Assembly: GCA_038207265.1 (NCBI GenBank)
Contig: JBBQZZ010000014.1
Location: forward strand, 1-64,000
DNA length: 64,000 nucleotides
Direction: 5' to 3'
Origin: JACMLD01 sp038207265
GTDB taxonomy: Bacteria; Bacteroidota; Bacteroidia; Chitinophagales; Chitinophagaceae
Part shown: positions 7,571 to 15,801 of the stretch, in pieces
Layout of the letters: every line of letters starts with the position of its first letter
Numbering within the stretch: the first letter of the stretch is position 1
The notes under the pieces: generated by a model
Databases searched by the model: none
Seen by the model: the letters and a program-made list of their open reading frames with translations, nothing else
What the model was told of the DNA's origin: nothing
Position numbers and translations under genes: made by a program

Positions 7571-9793
7571 TCAGAATTTAACTCCTGCAGTAACAAAAAA
7601 TGTTCGTCCATCTGCCGGTAAGATGCCGGGACCTGGATAAAATGTAATCCTTCTGTTAAAATATTTTTCGTTCGTAAAATTATTCAGTCCCGCAGACAGG
7701 TGATAATTTTTCAGGAACTGCCAGCTAAAGCTTACATCAAAAACATGATAGGCCGGGATAGCACCTATAACCCCATTGCTGCTGAATTCAGTATTAAACG
7801 CATCGTTAAAAGACTTACTGGTATAGCTGTATTGAATACCCGCTGAAACATCATGGTAACTGAAATTTATTCCTGTTTTATTAATCCATGTGGGTGCATT
7901 TTCAACATAATTACCGTTGATAGAGGCATTAATACCAGCTTTATTGATGATTGCTTTTGTGTAGACAGCATGATTATATGCAAGGGAATTAAAAATCCTG
8001 ATGTCTTTGCTGGTTGTTTGCTGTTTGAATAATTTCACCAAGGATATTTCTATATAAGATTCAATACCCTTTGCTACTGAATTGCCAATATTGGTTGTCA
8101 ATAAATAGGAGTTGCCGGAAGATTCCTGTACCGTTAAAAGACCAATCTTATTTCCATAGAATAGATAAAACACATTGAAATCAAACCGGAGTAATTTTTT
8201 TAAACGACCCCGGTAACCAAAATCTATATTATATCCCTTGCTGTCTTTTAAAGTGGGATCAATTTTATCAAGGCGATCGGCCGGTGTTACAGATGCATAA
8301 AGATAGGGCCGGTATGCCTGCGAAATATTTCCATAAAGTTGCGAGGTTGAATTTAATTGGTATTGAAGTCCTGCACCAAACAAAGGAAAATTTCTTTTGC
8401 CGCGGTATGCAATTGAATTTGCTGCATTGTTGATTACACCATCCAGTGAAGTATTGATGATTTCATAACGCATACCTGGTGTAAAAGATAATCCGGGTGT
8501 CAACCGGAAGCTGTTTTCAATAAATGCAGCGTAATTATGTGTTTGTAATCGCAAATCAATTCCATAAGGCCTGATTAAGGAAAGGTCAAAATCAGCCGCA
8601 GTGGTACCTACGCCTTTCTGTTTGCGCCTGGTTACTTGTGTGAAGTAATGTAAGCCACCCGATAGTACGCCTGGTATTTTTCCAACTTTGTAATGATGTA
8701 GCAACCGGGCTTCAGTAGTAAACCCGGTATAATAATCACGGTCTACCTGGCGCGGGTTATATGAATGAAGAGTGGTATTGAATGTATCTGCAATATTACC
8801 GGCGTTAATAAATTGTACGCTGTTCCGTTCACCCAATAGAGCATGCGATATAATTTCCAGTTCTGTACGCGATGAAACCAGGAAGTGTAACCGGAGCGCC
8901 GGAATATTGATAATGGGTTGAAAAAAATTCCTGCTGCGTTGCGATTGCTTTGGCTGTGCATTAAACTGTGCATCTGTTAAGCCACCCGCAATCTGCTGGG
9001 TATAATTCATCGCGGAATATTCAAAAGCAATATTGATTTTTTTGGTTAATTGATATCCGAGATGAATATAATAGGAATGATAATTAAATCTTGCATTGTT
9101 TCTCCAGCCATTTCCATTGCGATTGTCATAAAAGGCATAGTAGTTAAATTTTCTTTTTGTTCCACCCACTGCATTGTAGGAATTGAAAAAGCCATTCGCA
9201 CCTATTGTTTGATCACTTTCCCATGTAAATGGTTTACTGCTGTCTCCATCTTTCAGTTTATAATTCATCATGCCACCAAATTGTGGCCCCGATTGCAAAG
9301 CAGCGGAGCCTCTTACCAATTGAATTTCTTCGATGGCTTGCATAGGAACGCTGTAATGATTTTCCGGGTAACCAAATAAATCTGAATTGGTGGAATAACC
9401 ATTTTGTTGCATATTCATTTCAATAGAACGATGTGGATCCGTACCTCTTGATCCAATATTCAATTGTGTTCCTGCTCCATCCATTTCCCACATAGTAAGA
9501 CCAGGGATTTGTGCCAATACAGTTCGTCCCAGGTTAAGCTCGCTGCCTGAATTTTGAATTGAAAGAGTTATTGTGTTGGTACGCTTTCCAGCGAACAGGT
9601 TCAATCCTTTTACATCTGGCAGGTAATACGGGTTTGGCAAGGCAGTTTTAGCATTAACGATAACACTGTCCAATGTTTTTACCTGCAATGTGTCATTGGT
9701 TAAATTATTTTCTGATTGTTGCGCAACAGTGGTTATTGTTGTCACTAAACAAAAAGTAAATACAATGAATTTAAACTTTGTTGCTGTTTTCAT
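7571..9793 (-). CDS. TonB-dependent outer-membrane receptor (FecA-like)
   Basis: A 740-aa receptor without a carboxypeptidase-like N-terminal domain. The signal peptide is MKTATKFKFIVFTFCLVTTITTVAQ. The plug domain has R-x-I-P-G type features (LAQIPGLTMWEMDGAG, IQLVRGSAALQSGPQFGG), and the barrel ends ADGRTFFVTAGVKF with a C-terminal aromatic. It resembles FecA/siderophore receptors more than SusC. The start is the ATG at 9793; the frame can extend only to a TTG. It is the last gene of a minus-strand run holding two haloperoxidase/PAP2-like proteins and two barrel proteins, so import of the product or substrate of those enzymes is a reasonable guess. Confidence 0.88.
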   Translation of the reverse strand: MKTATKFKFIVFTFCLVTTITTVAQQSENNLTNDTLQVKTLDSVIVNAKTALPNPYYLPDVKGLNLFAGKRTNTITLSIQNSGSELNLGRTVLAQIPGLTMWEMDGAGTQLNIGSRGTDPHRSIEMNMQQNGYSTNSDLFGYPENHYSVPMQAIEEIQLVRGSAALQSGPQFGGMMNYKLKDGDSSKPFTWESDQTIGANGFFNSYNAVGGTKRKFNYYAFYDNRNGNGWRNNARFNYHSYYIHLGYQLTKKINIAFEYSAMNYTQQIAGGLTDAQFNAQPKQSQRSRNFFQPIINIPALRLHFLVSSRTELEIISHALLGERNSVQFINAGNIADTFNTTLHSYNPRQVDRDYYTGFTTEARLLHHYKVGKIPGVLSGGLHYFTQVTRRKQKGVGTTAADFDLSLIRPYGIDLRLQTHNYAAFIENSFRLTPGLSFTPGMRYEIINTSLDGVINNAANSIAYRGKRNFPLFGAGLQYQLNSTSQLYGNISQAYRPYLYASVTPADRLDKIDPTLKDSKGYNIDFGYRGRLKKLLRFDFNVFYLFYGNKIGLLTVQESSGNSYLLTTNIGNSVAKGIESYIEISLVKLFKQQTTSKDIRIFNSLAYNHAVYTKAIINKAGINASINGNYVENAPTWINKTGINFSYHDVSAGIQYSYTSKSFNDAFNTEFSSNGVIGAIPAYHVFDVSFSWQFLKNYHLSAGLNNFTNEKYFNRRITFYPGPGILPADGRTFFVTAGVKF

Positions 9794-9958
9794 TTCTCGC
9801 TGTTTATAATGCTGCAAGTATCAAAATTTGCGGAGTAGATTAACACGTATAGAAAAAACCAGCTCATTTTAAAAAACTTTGTCCCACCGGGAACAGCAGG
9901 GCTTAAGTTTGTTGAGTTGTCAACTATTGCTTATACAAAGAATCTCAAAAATTAATTA

Positions 9959-11512
9959 TCAATTGCCTGCTCCATCTGCCTGGCCGCGCGTAATTGCATA
10001 ATTGGCTACGTTTTTTCCTACCTCCAAACCTATTGCACAATCCGCACGAAAATGGATACCCGCATACATACGCGACATGGACGCTTCCGTTGCCATGGCC
10101 GTATATGTTGCTGAATTTTCCGGCAAAATATATCCCAATACCGTGGCAGCGGCACCACTAAAAGTTGAATGCCCGGATATATAGGATGGGAAATTGGGAA
10201 TACCCGTTAATGTTTTTACTGCTGGATTGAGCTGTGTTGGACGCGGATTGAAATAATAATATTTTGTATCCCAGCAAACAATTCCAGCATCCATCAAAGC
10301 CATATTCAAAAGGGCCAGGTTTCTTGCCCAGCGCACTTCGCTGTAATTTTTTGTAATAAAATCTACTGTTGCAATTGCGTCCCAATGACCAGCCGGTGTA
10401 GAAGTACCCACACCATCGGCCCAGAAATGAACAATACGATAATGTTCACGAGTATCATTTTTAGTAAACTCCAACGCTTCATCAACTTCAGTTTTCATTT
10501 TTGCACTTCCGGTTAATGGGGGTGGACCCGGGCGCAGAGAGATAGCTGTAAGAGAATCAAACAAAAAAGCTTTCACCTTACCAAACAACGGCAGCATGGG
10601 CGGACGTTTTGGTAATTCCAAACTATACCACGGTGTTTCGCCTTTTGCGATGGCATCGGTTTCCATTTGTGTCCATTGTGCCGGTGTGCCAACAGCAGCC
10701 CCGGCCCGATCTCCTCTTGCTCTTGTTACAAATTTTTGAGCAACTGCTTTACCCAGGGCTTCTCCTGCTTCAAGTTCACTCCTGATATTAGCACCTGCAA
10801 TCAATCTTGCGCGTTTGTGATCCGCTGCTTTCTGTTGAATATATTCCTGGTCGCCCGGGAAAAGTAATTTCAGCATTTCAACTGCGGCTCCTTCTACCAC
10901 TGCATCTTCAGATGGATAGGATGGCAAATCTGATTTTGGTATCAATACATTTACAGTTGCATCTACTTTATAAGGTGCGGGCCTGTTGTATAATTTTTTA
11001 TAATAGAAAGCCGCTACCAATGCATCGTATTGCGCAGCGCTTACATATGCATAGGCCCTTGCCGCATAAGGAGGATTGGCAAATGGAAATTGCGGGTAGG
11101 CGAGGGGGTTATTAGCACTCGGAGTGGGATAGGTATTATCCGCATTCTGATAAGGAGGAAGATTATGTTTGGCAACCAGTTCACGAAGGATTTCATTCCA
11201 ACGCAAAACAGCTCCGGCACTCCAATATTTTACCAGTTCTTTTTTCTCTGTTGTAAGATCGGCCTGCCAGGTTTTAATTTCATTTACCTGCGCAATATAT
11301 TCAGGTGTTCCGGTGGCAATAGGAGCAGCTACTGCAACGTCTGTTGGTGCTGTAAGGAGGATCGGCTTCCAGGCACCCGCATCAATATCTGTTTTAGCAG
11401 GCACCAACGCCGCGATATCGTCGGTTCTACCATCAATTTTTTTGGAACAGCCAAATGGCAAGCTCAATACTGCTGCACTCAATACCAGGGAAAATAAAAA
11501 TATTTTTTTCAT
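9959..11512 (-). CDS. Vanadium haloperoxidase/PAP2-fold lipoprotein, complete vanadate/phosphate site
   Basis: A 517-aa lipoprotein (signal ending SLPFGCSKK). The C-terminal half carries the full PAP2/vanadium haloperoxidase signature: K-x6-RP (KYYYFNPRP), PSYISGH and SR-x5-H-x3-D (SRMYAGIHFRAD). Such sites bind vanadate in haloperoxidases or phosphate in acid phosphatases; sequence alone does not separate the two. The N-terminal 350 residues are mostly helical and family-typical. It is separated by 5 bp from the upstream barrel gene, so the two are co-transcribed. A paralogue with an eroded signature lies at 13.7-15.1 kb in the same run. Confidence 0.85.
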   Translation of the reverse strand: MKKIFLFSLVLSAAVLSLPFGCSKKIDGRTDDIAALVPAKTDIDAGAWKPILLTAPTDVAVAAPIATGTPEYIAQVNEIKTWQADLTTEKKELVKYWSAGAVLRWNEILRELVAKHNLPPYQNADNTYPTPSANNPLAYPQFPFANPPYAARAYAYVSAAQYDALVAAFYYKKLYNRPAPYKVDATVNVLIPKSDLPSYPSEDAVVEGAAVEMLKLLFPGDQEYIQQKAADHKRARLIAGANIRSELEAGEALGKAVAQKFVTRARGDRAGAAVGTPAQWTQMETDAIAKGETPWYSLELPKRPPMLPLFGKVKAFLFDSLTAISLRPGPPPLTGSAKMKTEVDEALEFTKNDTREHYRIVHFWADGVGTSTPAGHWDAIATVDFITKNYSEVRWARNLALLNMALMDAGIVCWDTKYYYFNPRPTQLNPAVKTLTGIPNFPSYISGHSTFSGAAATVLGYILPENSATYTAMATEASMSRMYAGIHFRADCAIGLEVGKNVANYAITRGQADGAGN

Positions 11513-11517
11513 AGTCT

Positions 11518-12480
11518 TTATTTTTTATCGGGCGTATTGCCAGTGTTTTTATGATGACCAGTGAATGAAAGAATATAAAATATACCACCGTTAAAAGAGG
11601 TGGATTGGCCAACATTTCTGCCAGCAACAACAGTACTACCACCACCAATAACCGATAATCCGTCAACAGCTTTGACGTTATATTTGAGGTTGATACCTGC
11701 GCTGGTTGAATTCATTTTATTACTGGGAAAAGGCATGTTATTCCTGGTAATATCAAATCCGCCCAAAGTGGTCCAGTTTCCAAATAACGCTTCTGCAATC
11801 AACCTGTCTGTTCTGTAACCTGCCCGTACATTGTATTGTGCGGCATCCGGCATTTTTACTTCGTTGGTCAAATGCAATTGTGTATCGTAATAAGCAGGTC
11901 GATCCAGTTTAATGTTACTCCTGTAAACATAACTTCCGGATATAGTAGCAAAGAAATTCCCAATTTGATAGTCAGCCATGATTCTGAAAGTCACATTCCG
12001 GCTTTTCAATCCAATTGACAACGGCAGGTAATCCACCACATAATCAGTTGTGGGGATCGATACTCCACTGATCGTATAAAGAGATAAAGTTCCCGGTCCC
12101 ACTTCTTTTTCAAATGGCATCCATTTTAACCACAATGATAGATCCTGTATTCCTTTTTGTCCGTGCAGTGTACCCGCAGAGGCTTTTGTTTGTACATAGG
12201 GCAGGCTGAAAAGCACATTCAATTTGTTGCTAATACCATAATTGCCCATTACGCCAATCATAGTCGTTGAAACAGTACCAAGATTTTCGTTGTCTCTTTT
12301 TAGTGTTCCTTCCCAGTAATCTTTCCAACTACTGTAACTATACATTCCTCCCACACAAAAATTATTTTTTACCATCATAATCGCGTCTGCATCAGTTTGC
12401 GCATTTGCGCGGGTGACAAATGCAAGCAGGCTACAGAATATAAGGCCTTGCATGCTATAACGCATAAGTCTTTTTTTCAT
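11518..12480 (-). CDS. Outer-membrane barrel protein (transporter-like)
   Basis: A 320-aa protein with a signal peptide (LIFCSLLAFVTRANA) and repeated amphipathic beta strands (NVLFSLPYVQTKAS, FRIMADYQIGNFFATISGSYVYR, SAGINLKYNVKAVDGLSVIGGGSTVVAGRNVG). It resembles the MetA/phenol-degradation-type barrel family. The last 15 residues are basic and hydrophilic rather than a terminal aromatic. It lies 5 bp before the haloperoxidase-like gene and 70 bp after another barrel gene of related style (12.5-13.7 kb). Probably an outer-membrane channel for this cluster; the solute is unknown. Confidence 0.65.
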   Translation of the reverse strand: MKKRLMRYSMQGLIFCSLLAFVTRANAQTDADAIMMVKNNFCVGGMYSYSSWKDYWEGTLKRDNENLGTVSTTMIGVMGNYGISNKLNVLFSLPYVQTKASAGTLHGQKGIQDLSLWLKWMPFEKEVGPGTLSLYTISGVSIPTTDYVVDYLPLSIGLKSRNVTFRIMADYQIGNFFATISGSYVYRSNIKLDRPAYYDTQLHLTNEVKMPDAAQYNVRAGYRTDRLIAEALFGNWTTLGGFDITRNNMPFPSNKMNSTSAGINLKYNVKAVDGLSVIGGGSTVVAGRNVGQSTSFNGGIFYILSFTGHHKNTGNTPDKK

Positions 12481-12549
12481 ACCTGGAGTTATTGTTTTGA
12501 TTTATAGGTAAGGCGCATACCGCCTTGCCTATTGGTTTAATGGTTACAA

Positions 12550-13710
12550 TTAATTTAAAGTGATGGGTGCTTGTTTTTTCTTTTTTGCAATGCGATAGTA
12601 ATAGCCGAGACTGATTGAATAATCAGCAAAAGCCGCATCTCCCTGTACATGTACCATTTTTGTTGGGTCTGTGATTTTTGAATTTTGCAGGTTTTGATCT
12701 GCTTTATCAGCAGCACTTTGTATACGGTTTTTGGCAAAATTGTAAGGAACAAACAAACTCAATGTAGAATGCCCTTTCTGGTAAGAAACACCAGATTCAA
12801 CGGCCATTACATAACCAGGACGCCTATACGCTACCTGTCCACCAATGATATCATATGCAGGAATTCCCTCCATTCTTCCAGCGAGAGAAAGCGTCAGATT
12901 TTTTCCTTTCAATACGGATGTCATTACTCCGGCTCTTGCAAAATATTGATCAGGACAAGCATACAGGTTATAACCGGCAAGCCCTGCTTTTGGCGCTGAT
13001 TTATAAGTACCGTTTGATTCTTTTGGATTGAATAAATAGTATCCATTCGCAAAGCCGGAAATACCTTTATACAACTTTGTAAAGCCAGAAAACTCGAGAG
13101 AGAAACCTACACCTCCATCACCGGGTTGTATGGCCTGATCATTCACAGCAGATTTATAAGAGCCATCTTTTTGCAAAGCGTTATCGGTGGTGCCATGACT
13201 GCCGGTAGCCAGTTTTAAACCAAAGCCAATCATCAGGTTCCCATGCTGCGCCAGCAATGGATCGTTTACCCAGTAATTAAGACCCAACCTTACATCTGCC
13301 AGTCCCTGTGCAAATAAACTATAACGGGTAAGCTTACCTGAAGCCGTGTCTTTGTTCTGGACCAGCGTTTGCGAACGTTCATTGTGTACATAAGGAAGGG
13401 AAAGATTAAACTGAAGGCGATTGGTCAGGCCATAAGATAAATTCAGATCAACGGCATGTGAATAAATATTAACTGCATTGCCAAGCGTTTGTCGCTGAGG
13501 TTGCTCGTCTGTTCCTACAAAATGTCTCCATGAATGAAAGTAACGATAATTCACACCTACCTGCAAATCGCCTTTCGAAAGATTATAAGAATTATCAGGT
13601 GAACCCAATGCAGTTACGCCACCCATCTGGCGTACCGCCACACAACCTTGTGCGTTAGTATGGTAATTAAATAATACAGTGAGTGCAATTGATATTAAAA
13701 TGAGTTTCAT
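12550..13710 (-). CDS. Outer-membrane barrel protein, MetA-like family
   Basis: A 386-aa protein with a signal peptide (MKLILISIALTVLFNYHTNAQ), then a Cys-containing loop and beta-strand pattern (LQVGVNYRYFHSWRHFVG, DLNLSYGLTNRLQFNLSLPY). The phrase LNLSYGLTNRLQFNLSLPYVHN is close to the corresponding stretch of the neighbouring 11.5-12.5 kb barrel (YGISNKLNVLFSLPYV), so the two are probably distant paralogues. It lies 32 bp downstream of the second haloperoxidase-like gene. Function is unknown; an outer-membrane location is inferred from the strand pattern. Confidence 0.68.
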   Translation of the reverse strand: MKLILISIALTVLFNYHTNAQGCVAVRQMGGVTALGSPDNSYNLSKGDLQVGVNYRYFHSWRHFVGTDEQPQRQTLGNAVNIYSHAVDLNLSYGLTNRLQFNLSLPYVHNERSQTLVQNKDTASGKLTRYSLFAQGLADVRLGLNYWVNDPLLAQHGNLMIGFGLKLATGSHGTTDNALQKDGSYKSAVNDQAIQPGDGGVGFSLEFSGFTKLYKGISGFANGYYLFNPKESNGTYKSAPKAGLAGYNLYACPDQYFARAGVMTSVLKGKNLTLSLAGRMEGIPAYDIIGGQVAYRRPGYVMAVESGVSYQKGHSTLSLFVPYNFAKNRIQSAADKADQNLQNSKITDPTKMVHVQGDAAFADYSISLGYYYRIAKKKKQAPITLN

Positions 13711-13742
13711 AATAGTTTGAGTCGGTTTGTTAAGAATAAAGT

Positions 13743-15074
13743 TTATTGTTCTTTTTTCATTTTTAATCTGGCTACTACCAGGACACCTACCCTCTTGCCG
13801 TATTCATGGCTAACGGTACAGGAATGATGGAAGTGAATGCCGCCGTAAAATCTTCCCCAGTTATTTTCCATGGCTGCTTCCCTGAACGACTTGTATGATC
13901 TGCTATTGATTCCAAACTCCAGTTCGCTGGAATCGGTATAAGAAAAGTTATCTCCAAATACATGCGATAATGCCTCTGCATTGGCAGCAGAAACTGTTGT
14001 GTGGCCGCAGGTATATTCCGGAAATGGGGGTGTTTGTAAGATAGGTTGCCAGTTTGGATCAATATATTTGTTGATCACCGTTTCTGGTCTTACCGTACTG
14101 TGCCTGTATTTTTCATCCCAGCATTGAATAAAGGCATCAAACTGTGCAATAGCGGTTAGCGCATAGGCATATACGGTTGTTCCAAAATCGGCCTTGGCTT
14201 TTTCGGCAGCGATACCCACTATACTCATCCAGTGACCCGGTGGTGAAAACTTTTTGGTGCCAAACATAACATGGCCCGATACATTCAGCTTAAAGGGATT
14301 GTCATCCCAGAACTCTGCCATATGCCTTTGCTCTGGTGTTATACTGTCTATGGCATTTTTGATTAACATGACCTCTTTGTAATAATCACTGTTTTTATTG
14401 GTCATGTCGAACTTATAAGGCGCCGGCGGAATAAACTGTGTAGCACTATCCATCACCAATGGACGAATCTCGTTCCAATGCGGCTCCATAGCGGAAGTAT
14501 AAGCCGGCGGTGTTGGTACCCATCGTCCGGGAGAATCAATCACATTGTATTTAGAGCTGCTCCTGGTTTCAGCATAATTATCCAGTTTGCTCCATTTCAA
14601 TATAGCAGCGGAAACCGTATCAGCATATTCAATTGTGTTTTTAAGCACATCAGCTGGCATACCATGATCAACGACCATTTGCTTAATACTGTCGGTATAA
14701 TCCTGCATGCTGCCCGCGGGGAAAGTAACTGCTTCTCCCAGTTTACTATAAGCCAGCAAAGCTGCAAATTCAAAATCAATTTTTTTAGTAGTATCTGGTT
14801 TAGGTACTTCTTTCAATTGATTCAATTGTCCAGCCAGCGAATTGTATTGCGCAGGATAACCACCGGCAATCACTTCATAGGCCGCAATTGCAGCATACAG
14901 GTAATTACGGGAGGCGACGATGGGACTGAAATTATTTCCCATCACCACAGTGTTTAATTGATACACTGTTTTGCTGAATAATATGGGATCGTGTGTTAGC
15001 TTACTATAATCTCCGTTTTGCTTGCATGAAACAATAGTCATGCAAACAATTGCAAACGCAATAAAATACTTCAT
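13743..15074 (-). CDS. Vanadium haloperoxidase/PAP2-like lipoprotein, divergent active site
   Basis: A 443-aa lipoprotein (MKYFIAFAIVCMTIVSCKQ) of the haloperoxidase/PAP2 fold. The motifs are recognisable but altered compared with the 9.9-11.5 kb paralogue: K-x6-RP is kept (KYRHSTVRP), PSxxSGH reads PEYTCGH, and SR-x5-H-x3-D reads GRFYGGIHFHHS. The two histidines and the RP arginine remain, while the two serines and the Asp are changed. It may bind a different oxyanion or be a structural partner. The start is the ATG at 15074, as a TTG precedes it. It is co-directional with the two barrel genes and the other paralogue, giving the order enzyme-barrel-barrel-enzyme. Confidence 0.8.
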   Translation of the reverse strand: MKYFIAFAIVCMTIVSCKQNGDYSKLTHDPILFSKTVYQLNTVVMGNNFSPIVASRNYLYAAIAAYEVIAGGYPAQYNSLAGQLNQLKEVPKPDTTKKIDFEFAALLAYSKLGEAVTFPAGSMQDYTDSIKQMVVDHGMPADVLKNTIEYADTVSAAILKWSKLDNYAETRSSSKYNVIDSPGRWVPTPPAYTSAMEPHWNEIRPLVMDSATQFIPPAPYKFDMTNKNSDYYKEVMLIKNAIDSITPEQRHMAEFWDDNPFKLNVSGHVMFGTKKFSPPGHWMSIVGIAAEKAKADFGTTVYAYALTAIAQFDAFIQCWDEKYRHSTVRPETVINKYIDPNWQPILQTPPFPEYTCGHTTVSAANAEALSHVFGDNFSYTDSSELEFGINSRSYKSFREAAMENNWGRFYGGIHFHHSCTVSHEYGKRVGVLVVARLKMKKEQ

Positions 15075-15140
15075 CAATAAATTTTTTGAAAAATGAATCG
15101 GCCATGCGCTGCAGGTAGCGGCGCGATTGAAATCAAAAGA

Positions 15141-15701
15141 TTATGCTTCGGGAGGTTGCTCTGGTGTTCTTAGAATTTGATCGGTCAGTATCAGTGGATG
15201 ATAAAGGCCATATGAGTTTGAAGAACCGGTAATATATAGGTCTGCCAGGCTTGATTGCCGGGGGCTGTCATAATCGCTTAAAACACTTTTTACCAGGATA
15301 GAATTGGGAGCAGATGGTTTTTTTGCGGAATGATCCTGTTGCAGGTCATTTACCATCTTAAATAAATCATCCTTTACGTTTTCAAGCTTTTGCCTGGTAT
15401 GGTTAGGAATACATTTTAATACCAATTGTCCGTCCTGTACTTTTCGTTTTACATATTTATAATGAACACCGTTCACTTCTATTTCACCGTCGTAGCGTTC
15501 AAAATCTGCCCAATCAGACTGATAGGGCATGTTGATGGCAACCTTGATTTCTATGAGTTGTGATTCGTCGTAGTCGTTTTTATCGAGCCTGGCTTCCAGT
15601 TGTATATCTGCATCTTGCTGCAAATAATTTATTACCCAGCGGTAACCGCACCAGTTGAAGAGTAATATGCCTGTCAATAATATAGAAGCAATTTTTTTCA
15701 A
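15141..15701 (-). CDS. Conserved hypothetical exported protein of Bacteroidota
   Basis: About 186 aa. An N-terminal hydrophobic segment (KKIASILLTGILLFNWCGY) is followed by a soluble domain with a central beta-rich stretch (GEIEVNGVHYKYVKRKVQDG, LVLKCIPNHTRQKL) and a Pro-rich end (RTPEQPPEA). I recall this family as a common hypothetical next to TonB receptors in Bacteroidota but know no function. No ATG exists near the front; TTG codons at 15713 and 15701 are the candidates, and I prefer 15701 because it gives a standard K-K-I signal start. It heads the minus-strand run ending in the TonB receptor at 7.6 kb. Confidence 0.65.
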   Translation of the reverse strand: MKKIASILLTGILLFNWCGYRWVINYLQQDADIQLEARLDKNDYDESQLIEIKVAINMPYQSDWADFERYDGEIEVNGVHYKYVKRKVQDGQLVLKCIPNHTRQKLENVKDDLFKMVNDLQQDHSAKKPSAPNSILVKSVLSDYDSPRQSSLADLYITGSSNSYGLYHPLILTDQILRTPEQPPEA

Positions 15702-15801
15702 GTCAGTCAGCAATCTTAGAGCCCACTAAGATAAATGAATTATTTAAATCACAAAATTGGTGTTAACGGTTATTAGGCAATCAAAGTTTTTTATATGCTG
15801 C

